DNA from: Amycolatopsis thermoflava N1165
Lineage (GTDB): Bacteria > Actinomycetota > Actinomycetes > Mycobacteriales > Pseudonocardiaceae
NCBI RefSeq assembly: GCF_000473265.1
Contig: NZ_KI421511.1
Location: forward strand, 669,730-733,729
Direction of reading: 5' to 3'
DNA: 64,000 nucleotides
Shown here: in pieces, positions 26,107 to 34,648 of the stretch
How the letters are laid out: each line of letters begins with the position of its first letter
How positions within the stretch are numbered: the first letter of the stretch is position 1
Made by a program: the position numbers and the translations under genes
Notes under the pieces: generated by a model
The model's database searches: none
The model's input: only the letters and a program-made list of their open reading frames with translations
Told to the model about the DNA's origin: nothing

Positions 26107-27008
26107 CGGAGGTCCGCCTTCCTGCCCCGGCGGGCGGAGTCCCGCAGGGCGTCACCGAGGAGGTTCACCCCGACCACCAGCAGCGCGATGACGAGGCCGG
26201 GCAGCGTGATCAGCCACCACGAGGTCGTGATGTAGTCCTGGCCGTCGGAGATGATCCGGCCCCAGGTCGCGAACGGGCGCTGCGGCCCGGCGCCGAGGTA
26301 GCTCAGTGCGCTCTCCAGCAGCACGGCCTGCGCCAGCAGGAGCAGCACGACAAGGCTGGCCGGGCGCACCACGTTTGGCAGCACGTGACGGGCCAGGATC
26401 GCCGGGCGCCGCAGCCCGAGCACCCGCGCCGCGGCGACGTAGGGTTTCTCCCGTTCCACCAGCACCAGCGACCGCGTCAGCCGGGCCACCTCGGGCCACT
26501 GGGCGATGGCGATGACGAAGGTGATCACCGGGATCGACGGGCCGAACAACGCGACCACGAGCAGCAGCATCATCAGCAGCGGCAGGGAGAGCTGGGCCTC
26601 CAGCAGACGCGAGACGACCGCGTCCACCCAGCCGCCGAAGTAGCCGGCGGCGGCGCCGGCCAGCAACCCGACCAGGCCCGACACCAGCACGGCCAGCACG
26701 CCGATGGCCAGCGACACCTGGCCGCCGTGCAGGACCCGGGACAGCAGGTCCCGGCCGAGCTGGTCGGTGCCGAACAGGTGGCCCTCCGACAGCGGCGGGA
26801 GGCGGCGCCGGGCCAGGTCCTGATCGTTGGGACCGGGCAGCGGCAGGACCCCGGCGAGCAGGATCGGCAGCACCACGACCAGCGTGCAGACCGAGCCGGC
26901 CCACATCTTCAGCCGCACGGCGCGACGTCGCCGGGTCGCGCTGGCCCGCGCGAGGACTTCGGGGGTGACGGCAGTGGGCCGGGCCGGGGTGTCCACTGTG
27001 GAACTCAT
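26103..27008 (-). CDS. ABC transporter permease (OppC/DppC type)
   Basis: A 301-residue inner-membrane permease of the DppC group. It has an N-terminal cytoplasmic stretch, a first membrane segment (VCTLVVVLPILLAGVLPL), the typical LFGTDQLGRDLLSRVLHGGQVSLAIG sequence, and five more helices. The cytoplasmic EAA loop, which contacts the ATPase, reads YVAAARVLGLRRPAILARHVLPN. The start is ATG 27008, overlapping the previous stop (ATGA); the much longer open frame upstream is not coding. Confidence 0.88.
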   Translation of the reverse strand: MSSTVDTPARPTAVTPEVLARASATRRRRAVRLKMWAGSVCTLVVVLPILLAGVLPLPGPNDQDLARRRLPPLSEGHLFGTDQLGRDLLSRVLHGGQVSLAIGVLAVLVSGLVGLLAGAAAGYFGGWVDAVVSRLLEAQLSLPLLMMLLLVVALFGPSIPVITFVIAIAQWPEVARLTRSLVLVEREKPYVAAARVLGLRRPAILARHVLPNVVRPASLVVLLLLAQAVLLESALSYLGAGPQRPFATWGRIISDGQDYITTSWWLITLPGLVIALLVVGVNLLGDALRDSARRGRKADLR

Positions 27009-27940
27009 GCGGCGACCGCCTTTCCGAGGCGTACCCGCGGGTCGAGCAGCGGGTAGCAGAGGTCGATGAGGAGCTGGACCGCGACCGCGAGCGAGGCGGT
27101 CACCAGGACCGTCGCCTGGATCAGCGGGTAGTCGCGGGTCTCCAGTGCGCGCACGACGAGCGAGCCCACGCCCGGCCAGGCGAACACCACCTCGACCACG
27201 ACGACGCCGTTGAGCAGCGCGGCGAACCGGGTGCCCAGTGCGGTGAGCACCGGGATCATGGAGTTGCCCATGGCGTAGCGCCAGGTCAGCATCCGCTCGG
27301 ACACCCCTCGCGAGCGGGCCACGGTCAGGTAGGGCGCGGCCAGCGCCGAGCCCATCTCCCGGCGCACCAGCCGGGAGATCAGCGCGATCTGCAGGATCGC
27401 CACGGTGACCGCGGGCAGGACGAGGCCGCCCCACGTGGTGAACCCGGACGCCGGCAGGACCGGCAGCACGACCGCGAACGCGGTCAGCAGCATGACACCG
27501 GTCCAGAAGTCCGGCATGGACTGCCCGGCGATGGTCGCGACGTTGACGCCGATCTCGCGCCGGGTGTCGGCCCGGCGCGCCATCCACACGCCGAGCGGGA
27601 TGGCGACCACCGCGGTCAGCAGGATCGCCGCGACGGCCAGCGTGACCGTGTACGGCAGACGCCCGAGCACCACGTCCAGCGCGGGGGCGCGGAAGGAGTA
27701 ACTGGTGCCCAGATCGCCGTGCAGCAGTCCTTTCAGGAAGATCCCGAACTGCGACAGCAGGGACTCGTCCAGGCCCATCTGCTCGCGCACGCGGGCGAGG
27801 TCCTCGGCGGTCGGCGACGGGCCGCCGTAGGCCGCGGCCGGATCGCCGGGCGCCAGCCGGACCAGGACGAACACCGTCGACACGGTTAGGAAGACCGTGA
27901 GCGCGCTCTGGCCGATCCGGCGCAACAGGTAGTGGGTCAC
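27005..27940 (-). CDS. ABC transporter permease (OppB/DppB type)
   Basis: A 311-residue inner-membrane permease of the DppB group. The N-terminus MTHYLLRRIGQSALTVFLTV is typical, followed by VFVLVRLAPGDPAA, the GDLGTSYSFRAPALDVVLGRLPYT periplasmic region and six predicted helices. The EAA loop is YLTVARSRGVSERMLTWRYAMGNSMIPVL. EVVFAWPGVGSLVVRALETRDYPLIQATVL near the C-terminus is highly conserved in the family. It is directly upstream of and overlapping the OppC-type gene, and 3 bases downstream of the binding-protein gene. Confidence 0.88.
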   Translation of the reverse strand: MTHYLLRRIGQSALTVFLTVSTVFVLVRLAPGDPAAAYGGPSPTAEDLARVREQMGLDESLLSQFGIFLKGLLHGDLGTSYSFRAPALDVVLGRLPYTVTLAVAAILLTAVVAIPLGVWMARRADTRREIGVNVATIAGQSMPDFWTGVMLLTAFAVVLPVLPASGFTTWGGLVLPAVTVAILQIALISRLVRREMGSALAAPYLTVARSRGVSERMLTWRYAMGNSMIPVLTALGTRFAALLNGVVVVEVVFAWPGVGSLVVRALETRDYPLIQATVLVTASLAVAVQLLIDLCYPLLDPRVRLGKAVAA

Positions 27941-27943
27941 GGC

Positions 27944-29518
27944 TCAGCCCTCCACGCGGACGGTCTCGAGGTCGTAGGAGTTGATCGGCTGCAGCGCCAC
28001 GCCCTGCACCCGGGTCCGGCGCGCGAGCACCACGTTCGGCACGAACGCCCACAGGCACGGCCACGTCGCCCAGATCCGGTGCTGGGCCGCGGCGAGCAGT
28101 TCGGTGCGGCGGCCGGCGTCGGTTTCGGCGCCTGCTGTGGCGAGCGCGTCGGCGATCTCCGGCACCACGAACCCCTGGTAGGTGTCCCGGGTCTGTTCCT
28201 TGGCTGGGGTGCCGCCGTACATGCCGAGCAGCGAGGTGATGGCCTGGCCGGTGGGACCGGGATAGCCGTTGCCGAGGACGTCCCAGTCGCCGCCGCGGCC
28301 CTGCCGCCACTGCAGGATGTCGCCGCCGGGTTCGAACTGCTGGAGTTCGGCGGCCACGCCGACGGCTCGCAGCATCTCCACGACCGCCTCCATGACCGAG
28401 GCGTCCGCGGGGAACTCGCCGGACTCCCAGATGATCTTCAACCTCAGATCGCGCACGCCGAGGGAGTCCAGCAGCGCACGGCATTTCGCCGGGTCGTGCA
28501 CGTAGGTGCCGGTGCGCACGGCGCCGGCCAGGGCGAGCGGCACGACGCCCTCGGCCTGGGTCGCGGACCCGGCCAGCACGTCGTCCACCAGCGACCGCCC
28601 GTCGATCGCGTAGGTCAGCGCCTCCCGCACGCGGGGGTCGGCGAGCGGATGGCCCGGTGGCTTGCGGAAGTTGAAGAACAGCTGGTTGATGCGGGTGCCG
28701 GGGACGCGGTCGATCGCGACGCCCGGCAGGCCGGCCAGCTGGTCGGCGGAGTCCGGGCTGATCGAGTCGATCACGTCCAGCTCGCCGCTGCGGATGGCGA
28801 CCACGCGGCTGGACTCCTCCGGCACGAACCGCACGCGCACGGTGTCCACCGCCGGCGGCTGTCCCCAGTACCCGGGATGGCGCTGGAGCGTGTACTCGCC
28901 GGTGCCGCCGTTGGCTGCGGTCACCACGTAGGGTCCGGAGCCGACGCCGCTGGTGAGTTCTTCGGGGCGGTTCGCGGCGGCCGGGGTGATGAGGATGTTG
29001 GCCATCAGCAGGTCCAGGATCGGCACTGGCCGCGAGGTCTCCAGCAGGAACTCGCGATCGTCCACCTTGGACACGCTCGGCAGTTCGGGGAAGAGGTTCA
29101 GCACGAAGGAGCCGTTGACCTCGCCGTACATGCGCAGTGCGGTGGCGACGTCGTCGGTGGTCACCGGGCTGCCGTCGGAGTAGCGGGCGCCGGCGCGCAG
29201 CCGCACGCTCCACTGGGTGGGCGCGGTCTGTTCGAACCGTTCCGCCAGCACGAGCCTGGCCTGCATGCGCGGGTCGATCCGGGTCAGTGCCTGGCGGACG
29301 GCGCGCTGCACGGTGAGGGCGGCGTCGAACTGGTTGAGCTTGTTGTCGAGGCTGACCAGCGACCGGTTCAGGCCGAGGGTCAGCGAGCCGGGGCTCGCGG
29401 CGCCGACGGGCCCGGCGCAGGCGGCCAGCGGGGCCAGCGCCGCACCGGCGCCGGCAGCGAGCCCGGCGCGGAGCAGAGAGCGGCGACTGAGTGCGACGCC
29501 GCTGCCGAATCGGGTCAT
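27944..29518 (-). CDS. ABC transporter substrate-binding lipoprotein (family 5)
   Basis: A 524-residue extracellular solute-binding protein of family 5 (DppA/OppA type). The N-terminus carries a twin-arginine-like signal with lipobox: ALSRRSLLRAGLAAG then LAPLAACAG, so Cys34 should be lipidated after Tat or Sec export. Domain marks include LVLAERFEQTAPTQWSVRLRAGARYSDGSPVTTDDV and the ADPRVREALTYAIDGRSLV block. ATG 29518 has an AGAGG about eight bases upstream. It is the first gene of the nine-gene operon, transcribed from the dyad-bearing promoter shared with the kinase gene. With the other operon genes, a glycan or sugar-acid conjugate is the likely cargo. Confidence 0.88.
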   Translation of the reverse strand: MTRFGSGVALSRRSLLRAGLAAGAGAALAPLAACAGPVGAASPGSLTLGLNRSLVSLDNKLNQFDAALTVQRAVRQALTRIDPRMQARLVLAERFEQTAPTQWSVRLRAGARYSDGSPVTTDDVATALRMYGEVNGSFVLNLFPELPSVSKVDDREFLLETSRPVPILDLLMANILITPAAANRPEELTSGVGSGPYVVTAANGGTGEYTLQRHPGYWGQPPAVDTVRVRFVPEESSRVVAIRSGELDVIDSISPDSADQLAGLPGVAIDRVPGTRINQLFFNFRKPPGHPLADPRVREALTYAIDGRSLVDDVLAGSATQAEGVVPLALAGAVRTGTYVHDPAKCRALLDSLGVRDLRLKIIWESGEFPADASVMEAVVEMLRAVGVAAELQQFEPGGDILQWRQGRGGDWDVLGNGYPGPTGQAITSLLGMYGGTPAKEQTRDTYQGFVVPEIADALATAGAETDAGRRTELLAAAQHRIWATWPCLWAFVPNVVLARRTRVQGVALQPINSYDLETVRVEG

Positions 29519-29607
29519 CGTCGACCTCTTCCGTGTCCGAGGGCGGGCCGCCGGGGCGGCCCAGCCGGCTCCGTCGCCGGACGGAGCGAGCAGTGTGGAG
29601 CACACCT

Positions 29608-29664
29608 TGACACAGGCTGCGCGATTCGCGCAACACTATCGCGCGAATCGCGCAGCGTGTGTCA
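29608..29664. promoter_or_regulatory. 57-bp near-perfect dyad between divergent sugar-acid operons
   Basis: Two 24-base arms (29608-29631 and 29641-29664) match at 23 of 24 positions across a nine-base spacer AACACTATC. Each arm itself contains the palindrome TGCGCGAATCGCGCA or its complement. The outer ends provide TTGACA on the plus strand (29607-29612) and ATGACA on the minus strand (29665-29660), so the dyad is bounded by symmetrical -35-like boxes. CATAGT at 29663-29668 could be a plus-strand -10. The site is the obvious operator for the DeoR regulator encoded by the rightward operon. Confidence 0.6.
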
Positions 29665-29699
29665 TAGTGGGCGGGAAGCCGCGCGAGGCAGGAGGTTCG

Positions 29700-31946
29700 A
29701 TGGAGCACGATTCCGGTGGTAGGATGATCGCGATCGCCGACGACCTCTCCGGCGCGGCCGAGACCGCGATCGCGCTCGGTGTGCGCGGATCGCGCAGCGT
29801 GGTCGTGCTCGGCGCGGCTGAGGTGGACGCCCCGGTGGTGGTGCTCGACCTGGACACCCGCACCGCGCCACCTGCCGTGGCGGCTGGCGCGGTGCAGGCA
29901 GCCCTGGGCCGGGTGCGGCCGGGCGACCGGCTGTTCAAGAAGATCGACTCCCTGCTGCGCGGGAACATCGCCGCGGAGATCGCGGGCCTGACCGATCACG
30001 GGTACGGGGTCGCGCTCACCCCCGCGTTGCCGGTCGCGCACCGTGTCGTCCGGGAGGGCGTGCTGTCCGTGGACGGAGTGCCGCTCGCCGACAGTGACGC
30101 CTGGCGCGCGGAACACGCAATCCCGCCGCACACGGTCCGGGACGCGGTGGGGGAGGCGGAACTGCTGGCCCTGTCGGTGGTCCGGCACTCCGCCGCCCTG
30201 GCGGAGGCATTCACCTCGGCCGTGGTGGCGAAGCGAGTGGTGATCTGCGACGCCGAGACCGATGCCGACCTGGAGGCGATCGCGCGGGCCGCCCGCGAGG
30301 TGCCGGGGTTGGCGCTGGCCGGTTCCGGGGGCCTGGCCGCTGCCATCGGGCGGCTTCAGCCCGCGGTCCGGGTCGATCCCGGTTCCGCAGCCGGCGAGTC
30401 CGGATCGCCGGCGGGCCCGGTGCTGATCGTCGCCGGCACGGCCGCGCCGGTCGCGGTCGAGCAGGTCGCACGCCTGTCCGGCGTCACGGTCCGCTCGCTT
30501 GACCCGGATTCCCTCGCCGCGGGAGGTGTCGACGTCCCGCCACCGGCCGGGGTCACCGTGCTGCGCGTGGACCCGGCTGCCCGGCTCGATCCGCGCCGCG
30601 GCCCGGCCGTGGCCGCCGGGCTCGCCCGGAGCACCGTCGCCGCGCTGGCCAAGCCCGGGGCCGAGCGCACCGGCCTCGTCGTCCTCGGTGGCGAGACCGC
30701 CCGCCGTGCCCTTGACGCCCTCGGCGTAGACCGTCTCGAACCAATCGAGGAGATCCACCACGGCGCGGTCTTGTCCCGCCTTCCCGGCGGCCGGCTCGTC
30801 GTGACCCGGCCGGGCAGCTTCGGCGGGCCCGACTCGCTCGTGCAGATCGTGCGCGCCCTGCGTACCTCGGAAACCCAACCCACGGCCGAACCGGCCGGAC
30901 TCCAGCGAAAGGCCTGCTCAGTGACCCCTTCCCAGCCAGTCATCGCGATCACGATGGGTGATGGCGCCGGCATCGGTCCCGAGGTCGTCGTGCCTGCCGT
31001 CGTGCACCCGGACACGCTGGCCGTGTGCCGCCCGGTCGTGATCGGCGACGCCAAGCGGCTGCGCCAGGCGGCTGACATCATGGGTGTCGACGCCGACATC
31101 GTGCCGGTCACGTCCCCGTCCGACGCCGAACCCGGGGCGCATCGGATCAGCGTGATCGATTTGGACCTGCTGCCCGCGGACCTGCCGTGGGGCGAACTGT
31201 CCGCTGCCGCCGGCGAGGCCGCCTACCAGTACATCCGCACCGCCGCCGACCTGGCGCAAGCCGGTGCCGTGCACGGCATCTGCACGGCACCGCTGAACAA
31301 GGAGGCCCTGCACGCCGCCGGGCACCGCTACCCAGGGCACACCGAACTGCTCGCGCACCTCACCGGTGTGGACGAGGTGTCGATGATGCTGTCCACCCCC
31401 AAGGTCAAGGTCATCCACGTGACCACCCACATCGGACTGATCGACGCCATCGCACGCATCGAACCCGGCCTGGTCGAGCGCACGGTGCGGCGCGGCCACG
31501 AGGCCCTGGTGCGCGCGGGCAACCCTGCCCCGGTGATCGGCGTGTGCGGGATCAATCCGCACGCCGGCGAGAACGGGTTGTTCGGCTACGGCGAGGAGGA
31601 GGAAAAGATCGTGCCCGCGCTGGAGTCCCTGCGCGCGCAGGGGATCGACGCCCGCGGCCCGCTTCCTGCCGACACCGCGTTCTTCCTCGCCGGCCGGGGC
31701 GACTACGACCTCATCGTGGCCATGTACCACGACCAGGGGCACGGACCGGTGAAGGTGCTCGGCATCGAGGCCGGGGTGAACCTGACGGTCGGCCTGCCGG
31801 TGATCCGCACCTCGGTCGACCACGGCACGGCGTTCGACATCGCGGGCACCGGCAAGGCCGACCCTCGTAGCATGGTCGAGGCTCTGCGTCAGGCCGCGGA
31901 GCTGGCGACGCAGCCGGGTGCAGATCGGAGGACCGAGCAGGGATGA
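29700..31946 (+). CDS. Fused four-carbon acid sugar kinase and PdxA2-type dehydrogenase
   Basis: One uninterrupted 748-residue frame joins two enzymes normally made separately. Residues 1-390 are a DUF1537/four-carbon acid sugar kinase (IADDLSGAAETAIAL, LFKKIDSLLRGNIAAE, ALAGSGGLAAAIG, LVVLGGETARRAL, PGSFGGPDSL). Residues 408-748 are a complete 4-hydroxythreonine-4-phosphate dehydrogenase-like PdxA2 (IAITMGDGAGIGPEV, ICTAPLNKEAL, YPGHTELL, MYHDQGHGPVKVLG). In D-threonate/erythronate-type pathways the kinase phosphorylates the acid and PdxA2 oxidatively decarboxylates it to dihydroxyacetone phosphate. An in-frame GTG at 30921 with AAAGG eight bases before it marks where a separate PdxA would start. 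Both products may therefore be made. Confidence 0.85.
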   Translation: MEHDSGGRMIAIADDLSGAAETAIALGVRGSRSVVVLGAAEVDAPVVVLDLDTRTAPPAVAAGAVQAALGRVRPGDRLFKKIDSLLRGNIAAEIAGLTDHGYGVALTPALPVAHRVVREGVLSVDGVPLADSDAWRAEHAIPPHTVRDAVGEAELLALSVVRHSAALAEAFTSAVVAKRVVICDAETDADLEAIARAAREVPGLALAGSGGLAAAIGRLQPAVRVDPGSAAGESGSPAGPVLIVAGTAAPVAVEQVARLSGVTVRSLDPDSLAAGGVDVPPPAGVTVLRVDPAARLDPRRGPAVAAGLARSTVAALAKPGAERTGLVVLGGETARRALDALGVDRLEPIEEIHHGAVLSRLPGGRLVVTRPGSFGGPDSLVQIVRALRTSETQPTAEPAGLQRKACSVTPSQPVIAITMGDGAGIGPEVVVPAVVHPDTLAVCRPVVIGDAKRLRQAADIMGVDADIVPVTSPSDAEPGAHRISVIDLDLLPADLPWGELSAAAGEAAYQYIRTAADLAQAGAVHGICTAPLNKEALHAAGHRYPGHTELLAHLTGVDEVSMMLSTPKVKVIHVTTHIGLIDAIARIEPGLVERTVRRGHEALVRAGNPAPVIGVCGINPHAGENGLFGYGEEEEKIVPALESLRAQGIDARGPLPADTAFFLAGRGDYDLIVAMYHDQGHGPVKVLGIEAGVNLTVGLPVIRTSVDHGTAFDIAGTGKADPRSMVEALRQAAELATQPGADRRTEQG

Positions 31947-32725
31947 CGTCCGCAGCGGGCTCGCGGGAGCGGCGCGACCAGATCGTGCGGCTGGCCACCG
32001 AAACCGGGCTGGCGAGCGTGGAGGAGCTGTCCCGCATGTTCGGGGTCACCGCTTCCACCATCCGGCGCGACCTGGCGCGGCTGACCGCCGACGGCCGCCT
32101 CGCCCGCACCTACGGCGGCGCCATCGCCGTGACCGCCCATCCGGAGTCGTCGCTGCGCCAGCGGGTCGGCGAGGGATTCGAAGCCAAGCGCGCGATCGCC
32201 CGATGGGCGGCCGAGCGGATCCAGACCGGCGAGACCATCCTGCTCGACGCCGGGTCGACGGTGGGCGCGCTGGCGCACGAACTGCGCGACGCCGAGCTGC
32301 TCACCGTGGCCACCACGGGCCTGACCGCGCTGATGGAACTCGCCGATGTGGAGTCGGTGCACGTGGAATGCCTGGGCGGCACCCTACGCCCGCTCAGCCA
32401 GGGTTTCGTCGGCCCCCTGACCGAGGCGGCGCTGGAGCGGATGACCTTCGACCGGGTGTTCCTCGGCACCGACGGCGTCAACGCCGACGGCGACATCTGC
32501 GAGGCCGACCTGCGCCAAACCCGCCTGAAGGAACTCATGGCGCGCCGGGCCCGCGAGGTGTACGTGCTGGCCCACGCCGCGAAGCTCGGCGAGGGCCCGT
32601 TCCACGCCTGGGCGCGCCTCCCTCTGCCCTGGACGCTCGTCACCGACGCCGAGGCGGACCCGGAGTTTGTGAAGACTCTGCGCGCGAAGGGCATCACGGT
32701 GGAGGTCGCAGAGCCTGCCGGCTGA
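31943..32725 (+). CDS. DeoR-family transcriptional repressor
   Basis: A 260-residue DeoR/GlpR regulator of full length. The N-terminal winged helix is ASVEELSRMFGVTASTIRRDLARLTADGRLARTYGGA. The C-terminal sugar-phosphate sensor domain has ILLDAGSTVGALAHEL, the DRVFLGTDGVNADGDIC block and REVYVLAHAAKLGEGPF. DeoR proteins release DNA on binding a phosphorylated sugar or sugar acid, which fits the upstream kinase. ATG 31943 overlaps the stop of the fusion gene (ATGA). It probably controls both divergent operons through the dyad at 29608-29664. Confidence 0.88.
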   Translation: MTSAAGSRERRDQIVRLATETGLASVEELSRMFGVTASTIRRDLARLTADGRLARTYGGAIAVTAHPESSLRQRVGEGFEAKRAIARWAAERIQTGETILLDAGSTVGALAHELRDAELLTVATTGLTALMELADVESVHVECLGGTLRPLSQGFVGPLTEAALERMTFDRVFLGTDGVNADGDICEADLRQTRLKELMARRAREVYVLAHAAKLGEGPFHAWARLPLPWTLVTDAEADPEFVKTLRAKGITVEVAEPAG

Positions 32726-32994
32726 CCGCCGCCCGAGTCTCCCCAAGGAGCGACCCCATTCGGCTGCCGGCGTGGATTCAACGGGTGCTCGGCGCCTGGC
32801 AGGGGCCGCCGGTGAGCGGACACTGGTGCGGGTCGTATGGCCGCGAGAGGCTCTCGATCAGTTTGCGGTGATCGGGCCAGTCGTGTCGTAGCCAGCGCGC
32901 CACACACAGGATGGTCACTTCGCTCGCGCCGGCCTGCTTCAGCGCGAGCGCGGCAGACTGACTCTTGTCGCCGGACACCCACGTGTCATCGACC

Positions 32995-33000
32995 ACTAGC
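32995..33000. repeat. Target-site duplication, left copy (ACTAGC)
   Basis: Six bases ACTAGC directly flank the left end of the IS and are repeated at its right end, the footprint of transposase-mediated insertion into the phosphoribosyltransferase gene. Confidence 0.85.
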
Positions 33001-34068
33001 TGTCGTGACTCGTGAGGTTGTGGACGGCGTGTTGGGTTGATTGTGGGGAGGGCCTCCGGGCGGAGTGGGTGTTGCGACGCATCCACTACCAGCCCTGGAG
33101 GTCCTCGATGGGTCACGCTAACGCACGCACCACGGTGTATGCCCGGCAGTTGATTGTGCAGCGTTATCAGGCGGGGTGGCCGCCGGCGCGGATTGCTGAG
33201 CAGCTCGGGGTGGCGCGGTCCACGGTCTACAAGTGGCTGGCGCGGCACCGGGAGGAGGGCGAAGCGGGATTGGTCGATCGCTCCTCCCGCCCGCATCACA
33301 GCCCCACCCGCCTGCCTGTGGAGACCGAAGCCGCGATCCTGGCGTTGCGTCAGCAGTGCCATCGGGGTGCGGTGTTCCTCGCTGGGCAGCTCGGGCTAGT
33401 GGCCTCCACCGTCGGTCGTGTCCTGCGTCGTCGGGACGTACCACCGTTGTCGGCGATCGATCCGATCACCGGGATGCCGGTGCGGCGGCGGCACTCGGGC
33501 ATCCGCTACCAACGCCGCGCCCCGGGCGAACTGCTGCACATCGACGTCAAGAAACTCGGGCGAGTGCCTGACGGCGGCGGTTGGCGGGTGCACGGACGCC
33601 GCGAGCAGGTCCGCGGCCGCGGTATCGGCTACGACTACCTGCACGTCGCCATCGACGACCACACCCGCCTGGCCTACGTCGAGGCCCTGCCCGACGCGCG
33701 GGATACCACCGCCGCCGCGTTCCTGCACCGCGCCGTGGCCTGGTTCCGCCACCACGGCATCACCGTGCTGCGAATCCTGACCGACAACGCCCTGGTCTAC
33801 CGCCGAGGCGCCTGCTGGGCCGCGGTCTGCACCGCCCTCGGGCTGCGCCGCCGCTACATCAGACCCGGCTGCCCCTGGACCAACTTCCACCGCACCCTGC
33901 TCACCGAGTTCGCCTACGCCCAGCCCTGGACCTCCAACACCCACCGCCTGACAGCCTTGCCGACCTGGGTCCAGCACTACAACACTGAACGCGCACACTC
34001 CGCCCTAGTAGGCCACCCACCCATCAGCCGACTGCGCTGACCCCTCCACAACCTGTCAGGTCACGACA
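33001..34068 (+). mobile_element. IS481-family insertion sequence, 1068 bp
   Basis: The ends are imperfect inverted repeats of about 27 bases. The left end starts TGTCGTGACTCGTGAGGTTG, and the right end read inward starts TGTCGTGACCTGACAGGTTG, with GTGGA following in both. They begin with TGT and end with ACA, as usual for IS481. A direct ACTAGC duplication flanks both ends. The element contains one transposase gene on the plus strand and splits the phosphoribosyltransferase gene. The transposase seems to lack its third catalytic residue, so this copy may be immobile without help from another copy. Confidence 0.9.
33108..34040 (+). CDS. IS481-family transposase, probably catalytically defective
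   Basis: A 310-residue DDE transposase. The N-terminal helix-turn-helix (RIAEQLGVARSTVYKWLARH, GLVDRSSRPH) binds the ends. The rve-type core holds the first Asp in LLHIDVKKLGR and the second in RILTDNALVYRR. In this family the third residue is the Glu of a conserved NGKxERFHRT motif. Here the sequence reads CPWTNFHRTLLTEFAYA, so five residues including that Glu are missing in frame. ATG 33108 is preceded by GGAGG; the longer upstream frame has no ribosome site. The C-terminal HYNTERAHSAL...PPISRL is normal. Confidence 0.88.
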   Translation: MGHANARTTVYARQLIVQRYQAGWPPARIAEQLGVARSTVYKWLARHREEGEAGLVDRSSRPHHSPTRLPVETEAAILALRQQCHRGAVFLAGQLGLVASTVGRVLRRRDVPPLSAIDPITGMPVRRRHSGIRYQRRAPGELLHIDVKKLGRVPDGGGWRVHGRREQVRGRGIGYDYLHVAIDDHTRLAYVEALPDARDTTAAAFLHRAVAWFRHHGITVLRILTDNALVYRRGACWAAVCTALGLRRRYIRPGCPWTNFHRTLLTEFAYAQPWTSNTHRLTALPTWVQHYNTERAHSALVGHPPISRLR

Positions 34069-34074
34069 ACTAGC
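34069..34074. repeat. Target-site duplication, right copy (ACTAGC)
   Basis: Second copy of ACTAGC, immediately after the right inverted repeat of the IS. Confidence 0.85.
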
Positions 34075-34648
34075 GCGTGCCTGCCAGCCACGTCCGCGCG
34101 GAACTGGGCTGGAAGCCGGTACCGATCGGGTCGCGGGAACCGTAGCGGCTCGTCAGCGTAACCGGACGCGGGCTCCAACAGGACGCGTCGTGGTTCAGCG
34201 CCGTCAGCGGGAATGACGTGGCGAGCAAGGTCGACGGCCGGGTGGGAAGCACCCGGGCGAGCGGCGGATGGGACGAATGTGAGCGCACCCCACGGTGGGC
34301 GTCCGCTCGTCATACAGCGCCCATGCAGCATGGTGGCTGCCATGATCATCAACTGAAGATCCTGCTTGCATTTCGGGGCAGGGGGCTGGCGCTTGTACTG
34401 GTACACATGGTGCTCGGACTGATGAGTGGGATGCATGCGCCCCTTCGCGTAGGCGAGGAGCACCACCTTGTCGGCGAGCGACCCGTCGTAACGGTCGTGA
34501 GCGGCGCGGCACTGGGGACACAGTCCTCCCGCGGCAGGACCGGTGCAGACCGTACAGACCCCGGGAGCGCTGCGCAGCGTGTTACAGAAGAAGCCGCCCA
34601 CTTCGGCCCGTACCAGTTTCGCAAGCCGCTCGGGAAGCTCCTCGGGCG

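Noticed and set aside
27009..30878. Very long minus-strand frame continuing upstream of the OppC-type permease start
   Set aside because: It overlaps the permease, binding-protein and kinase genes out of frame; the permease has its own overlapping ATG at 27008.
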